A DNA stretch of 64,000 nucleotides, from positions 536,811 to 600,810 of the forward strand of contig NZ_GL890776.1 of assembly GCF_000211415.1 (NCBI RefSeq), given 5' to 3'. This stretch comes from Enterobacter mori LMG 25706 (GTDB taxonomy: Bacteria; Pseudomonadota; Gammaproteobacteria; Enterobacterales; Enterobacteriaceae). Under the pieces are notes generated by a model. That model was given only the letters and a program-made list of their open reading frames with translations. It did not search any database and was not told the origin of the DNA. Of the stretch, positions 1 through 8,029 are shown in pieces (the stretch's first letter is position 1; each line of letters begins with the position of its first letter). The position numbers were made by a program, and so were the translations under genes.

Positions 1-10
1 ACGCGTTTAT

Positions 11-1006
11 TTACTCCAGCGCCAGCAGCGCAAAGCTCGCCAGCCAGTGCCCGCCGCTGTAGTGGCTGCCCACCACGTGCTCGACGCTTGCCGTCAGGTG
101 TTTCGCCACGGCATCACGCAGCGCCTGCTGTCCCGGATGGTTCTCCGGCAGCGCCTTTGCGATGTGCTTCATACACCAGGCGCGGCTGAGGTTTAACCCG
201 TCCAGATGGGCAATTTTCGGGTCGGTACGGTCGCTCACCTCCGCCGGGTTCATCAATGCCACAATAGTCTCTACGTCAGGGAGGAATTTATCGAACCATG
301 CCGGGAAGTTATCCGTTACCTTGCTCATCAGCAGCGCCTCGGTCAGCGCGCCGGAAATATACTCATCGCCGCCCGGTTCGTAGTGCGCAGGATAGCGCGT
401 ATCCGCGAGATAAAACCGCTCAGCCGCCGTCAGAATTGACTGCTCCAGCCCGCTATCCTGCACGGCACGGGCGTAATCCAGCCCCAGCGCGAGGGCAAAC
501 GCCGTGTTGTAGTGCGTTCCGACGCGGATCGGATAGGTAAGCTTGCTGAGATAATCCACCAGCCGGTTACGAATATCCAGGGTTAACGGCTCAAGCGTCT
601 GGTACCAGACTGCGGCCTGCGGCAGCGACGACTGCTTCAGCTCCTGAGCCAGTGCCAGCAGCCAGCCGTAGCCATACGGACGTTCGAACGACGCGCGGAA
701 CGGCGCGGTGAAATAGGCCAGCTCTTTCGCCACGTTCTCGTCGGTCAGATGCTCGTCGATAAGCGCGATGATGTCATTCCGACACGGTAGCTCAGGATAG
801 AGGCGCACGCAGCGCAGCAGCAGCCAGTAGCCATGCACCGCCGAGTGCCAGTCAAAACAGCCGTAGAATATGGGGTGCAGCTCGCGAGGCGGCAGAACAT
901 CGCCATCATCATTCAGCAGGTGCATGATGTGGTTCGGGTATTCCTGGCGCAAATAGGTCAAAGGCATGCGGGCAAACGCGTCTGCCTGATGTTGCGTTAA
1001 TTCCAT
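11..1006 (-). CDS. DUF2891 family protein
   Basis: A 331-residue soluble protein with no signal peptide or membrane segment. It is rich in Trp, His and Tyr (for example FDWHSAVHGYW near residue 50 and SHYSGGHWLASFALLAL at the C terminus), a pattern I associate with the DUF2891 family, whose members look like alpha/alpha-barrel enzymes of unknown substrate. It is the last gene of a three-gene operon: it starts 9 bases after the DUF979 gene stops, with AAGGAG about 7 bases before its ATG. Sharing an operon with two membrane proteins suggests a cytoplasmic enzyme acting on whatever they transport, but this is inference. The family call is fairly firm; the reaction is unknown. Confidence 0.75.
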   Translation of the reverse strand: MELTQHQADAFARMPLTYLRQEYPNHIMHLLNDDGDVLPPRELHPIFYGCFDWHSAVHGYWLLLRCVRLYPELPCRNDIIALIDEHLTDENVAKELAYFTAPFRASFERPYGYGWLLALAQELKQSSLPQAAVWYQTLEPLTLDIRNRLVDYLSKLTYPIRVGTHYNTAFALALGLDYARAVQDSGLEQSILTAAERFYLADTRYPAHYEPGGDEYISGALTEALLMSKVTDNFPAWFDKFLPDVETIVALMNPAEVSDRTDPKIAHLDGLNLSRAWCMKHIAKALPENHPGQQALRDAVAKHLTASVEHVVGSHYSGGHWLASFALLALE

Positions 1007-1015
1007 ATCAGCTCC

Positions 1016-2002
1016 TTAGCGAAACACGAGGAAATACATTAAGAACACGTTCACCACCAGCAGGGTTAACGCGGTCGGGATCTGGATCTTGATCACCTGA
1101 TATTTGTCTTTGAGTTCCAGCAGCGCGGCGGGAACGATATTGAAGTTCGCGGCCATCGGCGTCATCAGCGTGCCGCAGTAGCCCGCGTACATGCCAATCG
1201 CCAGCAGCGGTGCCGGGTTGCCGTGATGCACGTTAATCAGGAACGGTAAGGCGATACCGGCACTTAATACCGGGAAAGCGGCAAAGGCGTTACCCATGAT
1301 CATGGTAAACAACGCCATACCCACGCAGTAAATCACCACCAGCATGAAGCGGCTATCCGGGTTCACGAACAGACTGACCACCTTCTGCACCGAATCGCCG
1401 GTATTGGCCGCCACGAACACGCCGCCGAGCATCGCCAGCATCTGCGGCAGGATCACCGCCCAGCCGATGGTGTCGACAAGACGACGAGACTGGCGGATAG
1501 CGTGCAGCGGGGTACCCTTCGTTAGCCACCATCCGGTGAGGATCGCCGCGACGCAGGCCACGCACAGCGCCGCCAGGGTAAGCTGTTTCTGGTCGAGAAG
1601 ATAAACGCCACCAATCGACACGCCCTTCAGGAACAGCGTCCCGGTAACCGTCACCACCGGGATCATCAGCGCGGGCAGGAACAGCCAGTTTTTGAGCCGG
1701 TTCGATGAGGCAATGCGCTCCTCGTCGGAGGCCATTTTATAGTGCCCTTTCCCGACCAGACCAAAGCCCGCCAGCAGCGCGATAGCGATGACGCCGCCGC
1801 CAATGATCCGGTACGCCAGCGATTTCCCCAGCTCCTGTACCATCAGATCGCCAAACAGGAAGATCCCGCCGAATAAAAACCAGAACAGCGCAGTGGTAAA
1901 ACGCTTCGGATTGGCGCGATCGCGCAGGGTCATCACGACCAGCAGCATCACGACAAAGCCGATGAGGTAGTACACGCGGTTAATGGTGATAAGCGTCATC
2001 AT
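1016..2002 (-). CDS. DUF979 family inner-membrane protein (putative permease subunit)
   Basis: A 328-residue, very hydrophobic protein with about nine predicted transmembrane stretches and a second half rich in Gly and Ala (GMYAGYCGTLMTPMAANFN near residue 275). It recalls the DUF979 family, which almost always sits beside DUF969. Its ATG overlaps the stop of the DUF969 gene by four bases (ATGA), so the two are translationally coupled and probably form one complex. Members are presumed carboxylate or amino-acid-derivative permeases; I recall an association with pyrrolidone carboxylate (5-oxoproline) metabolism genes elsewhere, but no such enzyme gene is present here. The substrate cannot be read from the sequence. 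Confidence 0.75.
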   Translation of the reverse strand: MMTLITINRVYYLIGFVVMLLVVMTLRDRANPKRFTTALFWFLFGGIFLFGDLMVQELGKSLAYRIIGGGVIAIALLAGFGLVGKGHYKMASDEERIASSNRLKNWLFLPALMIPVVTVTGTLFLKGVSIGGVYLLDQKQLTLAALCVACVAAILTGWWLTKGTPLHAIRQSRRLVDTIGWAVILPQMLAMLGGVFVAANTGDSVQKVVSLFVNPDSRFMLVVIYCVGMALFTMIMGNAFAAFPVLSAGIALPFLINVHHGNPAPLLAIGMYAGYCGTLMTPMAANFNIVPAALLELKDKYQVIKIQIPTALTLLVVNVFLMYFLVFR

Positions 2003-2721
2003 TGCGCCACCTCCTGTTTACCCTGCTCTGCACGCCAGGCCATGACGTCGCGACGAATGCTGGCATCCAGGCGCAGCAGGCGCGTCATATGAATAATTAA
2101 TGCCGCAATGGCGGTGGGAATAGCCCACAGGCCGATATGCAGCGGTTCGATCCCCTGGATCCCGTTCTCTTTCAGGAAGGCGTCAATCAGCAGAACCGCA
2201 CCGAAGGCGATAAAGATATCTTCGCCAAAAAAGACCGCGATATTGTCGCACGCGGCGGCATGGGCTTTGATTTTGTCGCGGATATGCTGCGGCAGTTCGC
2301 CATATTCGTTCAGCGCCGCCCCTTCGGCCATCGGGGCCAGCAGCGGACGCACCGTCTGGGCATGGCCGCCAAGAGACATCAGACCCAGCGCCGCGGTCCC
2401 TTCACGCGCCACAAAGTAGAGCATCAGAATACGCGCCGAGGTGGCGCTGGCGATCTTCGCCACCCAGGCCTGGGCGCGCTCTTTTAGCCCGTAGTATTCC
2501 AGCAGACCAATCACCGGCAGGATCAGGATGAAGGTGGCCAGCGATCGGCTATTCACGAACTTTTCACCGAAGGTCTCCAGCAGCATCCCGAAATCCATCC
2601 CGACCAGCAGACCCGTCGCCAGCCCCGCCACCACGACCACCAGCAGCGGGTTGAAGCGCAGTGCAAAACCAATAACCACGATCGGTATCCCGATCAGCGG
2701 CAACAGCGTAGTACCGTCCAT
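1999..2721 (-). CDS. DUF969 family inner-membrane protein (putative permease subunit)
   Basis: A 240-residue membrane protein that begins with a hydrophobic segment (TLLPLIGIPIVVIGFALRF). A middle motif, EGTAALGLMSLGGHAQTVR (about residues 107-125), is typical of the DUF969 family. It is the first gene of the DUF969-DUF979-DUF2891 operon and is divergent from the winged-helix regulator at 2923. The 200-base gap between them holds a nested inverted repeat that is the likely operator. Together with DUF979 it probably forms a two-component transporter. The family call is good; the substrate is unknown. Confidence 0.75.
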   Translation of the reverse strand: MDGTTLLPLIGIPIVVIGFALRFNPLLVVVVAGLATGLLVGMDFGMLLETFGEKFVNSRSLATFILILPVIGLLEYYGLKERAQAWVAKIASATSARILMLYFVAREGTAALGLMSLGGHAQTVRPLLAPMAEGAALNEYGELPQHIRDKIKAHAAACDNIAVFFGEDIFIAFGAVLLIDAFLKENGIQGIEPLHIGLWAIPTAIAALIIHMTRLLRLDASIRRDVMAWRAEQGKQEVAQ

Positions 2722-2853
2722 AAACGTTTACCCTATCCAAAGTGAGCGTTGCGCGCCGACGGCTATTTTTTTAATTTGCGGCGAGCGATGTTGTGTTTTG
2801 TTGGCAGGCTTCGCAAAACCTGCGCTAAAAAGCTATATCTGAACCTCAAAAAC

Positions 2854-2904
2854 ATGTAAACAATTTATCAATAAAATGTTCTTATTTTATCGATGAGTTT
2901 ACAT
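2854..2904. promoter_or_regulatory. Nested inverted repeat, candidate operator
   Basis: ATGTAAAC at 2854-2861 is the exact reverse complement of GTTTACAT at 2897-2904. Inside this pair, ATCAATAAAAT (2867-2877) matches the reverse complement of ATTTTATCGAT (2884-2894) with one mismatch. The element lies just upstream of the regulator ATG at 2923, between it and the divergent DUF969 gene. That is where an autoregulated divergent promoter would be controlled. No binding data; inferred from symmetry and position. Confidence 0.5.
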
Positions 2905-2922
2905 TTCTGGCTAAGGAACGTT

Positions 2923-3468
2923 ATGACCTCAAAAAAGAGTGTTGCCTCAAACCACGACGATATTACGGATGGCCGCATCGTCTCCTCTCGCCACCTGGTG
3001 TCGGAACGCTGTGCGGAGCTATCGGAGCTGGAATACGCGCTGATCATGACCAGCAACGCGTTTAACAAATGGATGGTGCGCTGCATGACGGCTGCCGGTG
3101 AGCCGGATATGGGGGCGTTTGACGTGTCGCTGTTGCATCATGTGAATCATCGCAACCGCAAGAAAAAATTGGCCGATATCTGCTTTGTCCTGAACGTGGA
3201 GGACACGCACGTGGTGACCTATGCGCTAAAGAAACTGGTGAAAGCGGGCTATGTGACGAGTGAGAAAGCGGGCAAGGAGCTCTTTTTCTCAACCACGGAG
3301 GAAGGCAAAGCCTTATGCATGAAGTACCGCGACGTGCGGGAAGCCTGCCTGATTAACATTCATGGAGAAAGCGGTATTTCAGGAACGTCTATCGGGGAAA
3401 CCGCGCAGCTGCTGCGCACGATCTCCTCTCTGTATGATACCGCCGCGCGGGCGGCGGCATCGCTGTGA
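2923..3468 (+). CDS. MarR-like winged-helix transcriptional regulator
   Basis: A 181-residue protein. I chose the ATG at 2923 because AAGGAACG lies just before it; an in-frame ATG at 2893 has no such site and would fall inside the inverted repeat. The central part (roughly residues 70-140) has a winged-helix look: a helix with FDVSLLHHVNHRNRKKKLADI, then a recognition-helix-like DTHVVTYALKKLVKAGYVTSEK, then a wing ending ELFFSTTEEGKAL. This is the MarR/HTH_27 pattern. It is divergent from the DUF969-DUF979-DUF2891 operon and probably controls it. Its stop lies one base from the convergent glgX stop. The inducer is unknown. Confidence 0.75.
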   Translation: MTSKKSVASNHDDITDGRIVSSRHLVSERCAELSELEYALIMTSNAFNKWMVRCMTAAGEPDMGAFDVSLLHHVNHRNRKKKLADICFVLNVEDTHVVTYALKKLVKAGYVTSEKAGKELFFSTTEEGKALCMKYRDVREACLINIHGESGISGTSIGETAQLLRTISSLYDTAARAAASL

Positions 3469-3469
3469 G

Positions 3470-5545
3470 TTAAGGACGTCTGAAAAGCGAGATACTGCGT
3501 CCGGCCAGTTCGTAATCTACGTCCTGGGTGATAACCGTTCCGGTGGCAGTATCTTCAGCCGTAGACAGTTCAAGCACCCATCCACCTTCCCCAAACTGCG
3601 GGATCTGGAACGGAACCGGGCCTTCAAACGGGTTAAACAACATAAGCACATCGTGCCAGATGCCGTCCTCCTGCTTGAGATCCGGCCTGCTGATGGAGAC
3701 CCCGAGCGTCGAGCCCTCATCCCACTGTTCCTCCTGCTGCGGCCCGCCTCCGGCATTAAACCAGCGGATCTCCAGCCCGTCGCGCCAGCTTTCTCGGCGC
3801 AGTAACGGCTGTGAAGCGCGCAGGGCAATAAGACGGCGGGTAAAGTCGCGCAGCGCTTCGTCGTTTTCGGATAGCCCTTTCCAGTCTATCCACGAGATCT
3901 CGCTGTCCTGGCAGTAGCCGTTGTTATTGCCCTTCTGCGTGCGGCCAAACTCGTCGCCCGCCAGCAGCATCGGCGTGCCGTGGGAGAACAGCAGCGTGGT
4001 CAGGAAATTACGCTTCTGCCGCTCGCGCGTGACAATAATATCCGGGTTCTCCGTCGGCCCCTCTTCGCCATAGTTGTACGAGCGATTATCGTTATGCCCG
4101 TCGTTATTATCTTCTCCGTTGTCGGCGTTGTGCTTCTCGTTGTACGACACCAGATCGTTCAGGGTAAAGCCGTCGTGAGCGGTGATGAAGTTAACGCTGG
4201 CCCACGGACGGCGACCGCGCAGATCGTAGAGATCGCCGGAGCCCAGCAGACGCGCGGCAAAATCGGTTGAGACGTTATCGCCCTTCCAGTATTCGCGGAC
4301 GGTGTCGCGGTATTTGTCGTTCCACTCGCCCCAGCCCGGCGGGAAACCGCCGACCTGATAGCCGCCGGGACCGATATCCCAGGGTTCGCCGATAAGCTTA
4401 AGCTTAGAGAGCACCGGATCCTGGGTGACCGCGTCAAAAAAACCGCCACGTGGATCAAACCCTTCCGGCTCGCGGCCAAGGATGGTCCCTAAGTCAAAGC
4501 GAAAACCGTCAATATGCATCGATTCCGCCCAGTAGCGCAGGGAATCCATCACCATCTGTAACACGCGCGGGTGCGAGGTGTTGACAGTGTTTCCCGTCCC
4601 GGTGTCGTTAATGTAATACCGGTGCTGGTCCGGCAGCGTGCGGTAATAGCTGTAGTTATCAATGCCCTTAAACGAGAGCGTTGGCCCAAGCTCGTTGCCT
4701 TCTGCCGTGTGGTTATACACCACGTCCAGAATGACCTCGATGCCCGCATCATGATACGCGCGTACCATGTCGCGGAAACCCTGGATCCCCGCCGGGCCGT
4801 AGTAGCGCGACGCCGGAGCGAAAAAGCCCAGCGTGTTATATCCCCAGAAGTTTTTCAGCCCGCGGTCAAGCAGATGCTGGTCGTCCGGGAACCAGTGAAC
4901 CGGGAGCAGCTCAACCGAGGTGATGCCAAGACTCTTGATGTAATCGACCGAGGCTTTGTGTCCCATCCCCTCAAACGTCCCGCGCAGTTCGGGCGGAATG
5001 GCTGGGTTCATCTGGGTAAAGCCTTTCACGTGGCTCTCGTAGACAACGGTATGCGGCCAGGGCACCTCCGGCCGGTTGTTGTCCTGCCAGTCGAAGGCGT
5101 CCGGATCGATAACTTTGCATTTGGGCGTGAACGGCGCGCTGTCGCGGGTATCAAAACTGAGATCCAGTTCGTCATGCCCAAGCTCATAGCCAAAATGGGC
5201 GTCGTTCCAGTCGATATCGCCCACCAGTTCACGCGCGTACGGGTCGATAAGCAGCTTATGCGGGTTGAAGCGGTGGCCGTTTCCCGGGTCATAAGGACCA
5301 TAGACGCGCTAGCCGTACAGCGCGCCGGGCTTAAGATCGGGCACGTAGCCGTGCCAGACTTCATGGGTATATTCCGGGAGCTCCAGCCGGGCAATTTCCG
5401 TTTTCCCGGACGGGTCAAACAGACAGAGCTCCACCCGCTCTGCGTGCGCGGAGAAGAGCGCAAAGTTCACGCCTTTTCCGTCGTAGTTTGCGCCCAACTG
5501 CTGGCCGTGACCGGCCCGAATTTCAAACCTGTTATCCTTTGCCAT
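3470..5545 (-). pseudogene. glgX: Glycogen debranching enzyme GlgX/TreX, interrupted by an amber stop
   Basis: The full reading frame would encode 691 codons of an isoamylase-type debranching enzyme (GH13), the usual length. After 78 codons (5545 down to 5312, ending GALYG) a TAG occurs at 5309-5311. The same frame then continues with RVYGPYDPGNGHRFNP and all catalytic motifs: GFRFDLGTILG, LIGEPWDIGPGGYQ and ITAHDGFTL. Relatives have Tyr at this position (GYRVYGPYDP), so a TAC or TAT codon became TAG; there is no frameshift. The protein would release maltodextrin chains from glycogen for TreY. It is the last gene of treZ-treY-glgX, 15 bases after treY, with GGAG before its ATG. A protein restarted at 5224 would lack the N-terminal domain. 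A sequencing error or suppressor-tRNA readthrough are alternatives. Confidence 0.88.
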
Positions 5546-5560
5546 TTTCGTTCTCCACGA

Positions 5561-8029
5561 TTATTCGCAGGTAAGCAGAACCAATACACATCCCTTTTCT
5601 GACGTTAGATCCAGCGTCTCTTGCAGAACGCGGCTTTCACCGCTGAACACATCGCGATAGCGCTTCCCGACCAGCTCTTCGGGTATGGCTACCGAGGTAT
5701 TGACCCACAGTTTTTCGTTCCCGGTGACAGTGAAAACCAGGCGCGGCACAGCAACAATCAGCGCCTCGTCGTCCTTCACGCGCGCATACACAATCAGATG
5801 CTCCTCGCGTTCACCGGTCACTTTAAGCGGCAGCCAGTCGCCGTAGCGGAACAGCGCCGGGTAGTGCGGACGCAGCCGCAGCAGCGTGGCAGTGACATAC
5901 TGCTTCACGCGCCCGTCCCGCCAGCACTGTTCGTCGTTAAATACCCTGAGGTTCGCCGTACTGAGGTTTTGCACCAGCGCGGCGAAGTCCGGTTCGCGTC
6001 GGTTATCCGGGTCAACCAGGCTAAAGTTGAGCGCTTCGCTGCCCTGATAGATGTCCGGTACGCCGGGCGCGGTAAGTTTAATCACCGTCTGACTCAGGCT
6101 ATTCATCAGGCCTGCGCGAACAAACGGCTGTAAGGTTTCACTGAAATCATGCAGGAACAGCGTGTTGTCGGGCGACAGCAGATGACGAACATAGTCCATC
6201 ACCACGTTTTCGTAGCTCTCGTTACTGTCGATCCAGTCGGTTCGCTGCTTGGCCTCGCGCAGCGCTTTTTCAACAAAACCGAGGAAACGCGTTTCAAGGG
6301 TTTGCAGCCCGTCCCGGTCGTCAGGTGAGAGCGTGGCAGGCCAGACGCCAGCCAGCGCCTGATAAATCATCCAGGTATCAGCGGCGTTCGGCGCGGTGCC
6401 GTCGTTAAGGAAACGCACGTGCGTCTGGTTCATCTGCCGCCAGCGGGCCAGATTTTCGCCCCACTGCTCGGGCGCTTCGGTCAGCGTGTACAGGCGCGCC
6501 CGGGCATCCTCCCCGCGCTTGGTGTCGTGCGTCGAGGTGCCCAGCAGCGCGTCGGGTTGACGGGCAAGCCGGATGCGCATCTCCTGATGGAAACGCGACA
6601 GCGAGAAGGCGCGCGGCGTCGGGTCGGCCCCCACTTCATTAAGCGCAAGCTCCAGGTTGTGGCGGAAGAACAGCGTGTCTTCCACGGACTTCGCCATCAG
6701 CGGCCCGGTCAACTGCTGGAAACGGGTCCTGAACAGGGTGGCCGCATCGCGGTCACGCTCCGGCAGATCGCCTGTCAGAATCCGCACAATCAGGCTTAGC
6801 GCGGGTTCTGAAGCGTTCACACTGGCGACAACGCGGCTCAACAGCGTAACGTCAGAAGGCGTTAACCCCTCCGCGGTCCCGTAGGTGCGGTAAACAGGAA
6901 AGGCGATAAGCAGTTCGCGTAACGCATGGTGTATATCATCCGTCTGTATCTCAACCCCATTGTGCTGAGCCAAATCGCGGGCGAGGTTGAGGAGTGTGGT
7001 GAATTCCCCTTCGAAGTTGCGGTCGGTCATCAGCCCTTTGGCATCCCGCAGCGCGTTTTGCCGATCGACCGTAACGCCCAGCGTCTCGTTATGGACTTTC
7101 TCCAGACGCTCCATGCTAGTGTCATCCACCAACACCTCCGCCAGCGACGCGATGAACTCATACCCCGTCGTGCCGGACACGGGCCACTCGGCCGGGAGTT
7201 GTTCTCCTTTCGCGAGGATTTTTTCCACCGTGATGTAACAGTCTGGCCCGGTGGCCTGGCGCAGGCGCTGCAGATACCCCAGCGGATCCGCAAGCCCGTC
7301 AATATGGTCAATGCGCAGGCCGTCAACGGTCCCGTCGTGAACCAGCTCGAGGATCAGGCGGTGCGTATCGTGAAAAACCTGTTCGTCTTCAACCCGAACG
7401 CCGACCAGCCCGGTTATCTCAAAGAAGCGTCGCCACGAAAGCTGCTTCGGCGCTTCGCGCCATGACATCAGCCGCCAGCTCTGTGCCTCGTGCAGTTCGG
7501 CGATGCTTTTGTTCTCGTCCCAGGTACCCGGGTTAAGCGGATAGGCCGTGTCGTAATAGACCAGTGCGGCCTTATTCGTGACACTGTCACGATGAAGCCT
7601 AATGGCACCCTTCTCCAGTTCGGCTTCAAAGGTATCGCCAAGAAACGGCAGCGTCAGCGGTCGCGACCAGTCGATATCGAAATAACGCGCGTAGCGGCTC
7701 TGTTTGCCGTGCTCAATCACGTCTCGCCACCAGCGGTTTTCCAGCGAGGTCGACATATGGTTAGGGACAATATCCAGTATCAGCCCCATGCCAGCCTGCC
7801 TGAGCGCCGCGGCCATGCGGTTAAAACCGTCTCGCCCGCCTATCGCGGGGTCAATTTCGTTGGGATCGGTGACGTCATAGCCGTGGGTGGAGTCCGTTGT
7901 CGCGGTAAAAACAGGTGACGCATAGAGATGGCTAATGCCGAGATCGCGGAAATACGGGATCAGGTCAACCACCCGGTCAAACGTCATGCCATTGCGAAAC
8001 TGTATGCGGTACGTGGCGGAAGGGATCAT
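5561..8029 (-). CDS. treY: Maltooligosyl trehalose synthase (EC 5.4.99.15)
   Basis: An 822-residue GH13 enzyme that rearranges the reducing-end alpha-1,4 bond of a maltodextrin into an alpha,alpha-1,1 bond, giving maltooligosyl trehalose. Visible motifs are the N-terminal ATYRIQFRNGMTFD, the barrel motif LDIVPNHMS, the nucleophile region GLRIDHIDGLADP, the acid region YITVEKIL, and the TreY-specific GTSTHDTKRGEDARARL. The length is normal and no signal peptide is present, so it is cytoplasmic. Its ATG overlaps the treZ stop (ATGA), so translation is coupled. Product is handed to TreZ; chains may come from GlgX, whose gene downstream is interrupted. Confidence 0.95.
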   Translation of the reverse strand: MIPSATYRIQFRNGMTFDRVVDLIPYFRDLGISHLYASPVFTATTDSTHGYDVTDPNEIDPAIGGRDGFNRMAAALRQAGMGLILDIVPNHMSTSLENRWWRDVIEHGKQSRYARYFDIDWSRPLTLPFLGDTFEAELEKGAIRLHRDSVTNKAALVYYDTAYPLNPGTWDENKSIAELHEAQSWRLMSWREAPKQLSWRRFFEITGLVGVRVEDEQVFHDTHRLILELVHDGTVDGLRIDHIDGLADPLGYLQRLRQATGPDCYITVEKILAKGEQLPAEWPVSGTTGYEFIASLAEVLVDDTSMERLEKVHNETLGVTVDRQNALRDAKGLMTDRNFEGEFTTLLNLARDLAQHNGVEIQTDDIHHALRELLIAFPVYRTYGTAEGLTPSDVTLLSRVVASVNASEPALSLIVRILTGDLPERDRDAATLFRTRFQQLTGPLMAKSVEDTLFFRHNLELALNEVGADPTPRAFSLSRFHQEMRIRLARQPDALLGTSTHDTKRGEDARARLYTLTEAPEQWGENLARWRQMNQTHVRFLNDGTAPNAADTWMIYQALAGVWPATLSPDDRDGLQTLETRFLGFVEKALREAKQRTDWIDSNESYENVVMDYVRHLLSPDNTLFLHDFSETLQPFVRAGLMNSLSQTVIKLTAPGVPDIYQGSEALNFSLVDPDNRREPDFAALVQNLSTANLRVFNDEQCWRDGRVKQYVTATLLRLRPHYPALFRYGDWLPLKVTGEREEHLIVYARVKDDEALIVAVPRLVFTVTGNEKLWVNTSVAIPEELVGKRYRDVFSGESRVLQETLDLTSEKGCVLVLLTCE

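Noticed and set aside
2893-2922. Upstream ATG for the winged-helix regulator
   Set aside because: No ribosome site and it falls inside the inverted repeat; ATG 2923 has AAGGAACG.
5026-5463. 145-codon alternative frame across the glgX stop
   Set aside because: It might have suggested a frameshift, but the glgX frame resumes in register immediately after the TAG, so the lesion is a pure nonsense change.
4571-5602. 343-codon ORF opposite glgX
   Set aside because: Antisense shadow of a GC-rich GH13 gene; no recognisable domain and no ribosome site.
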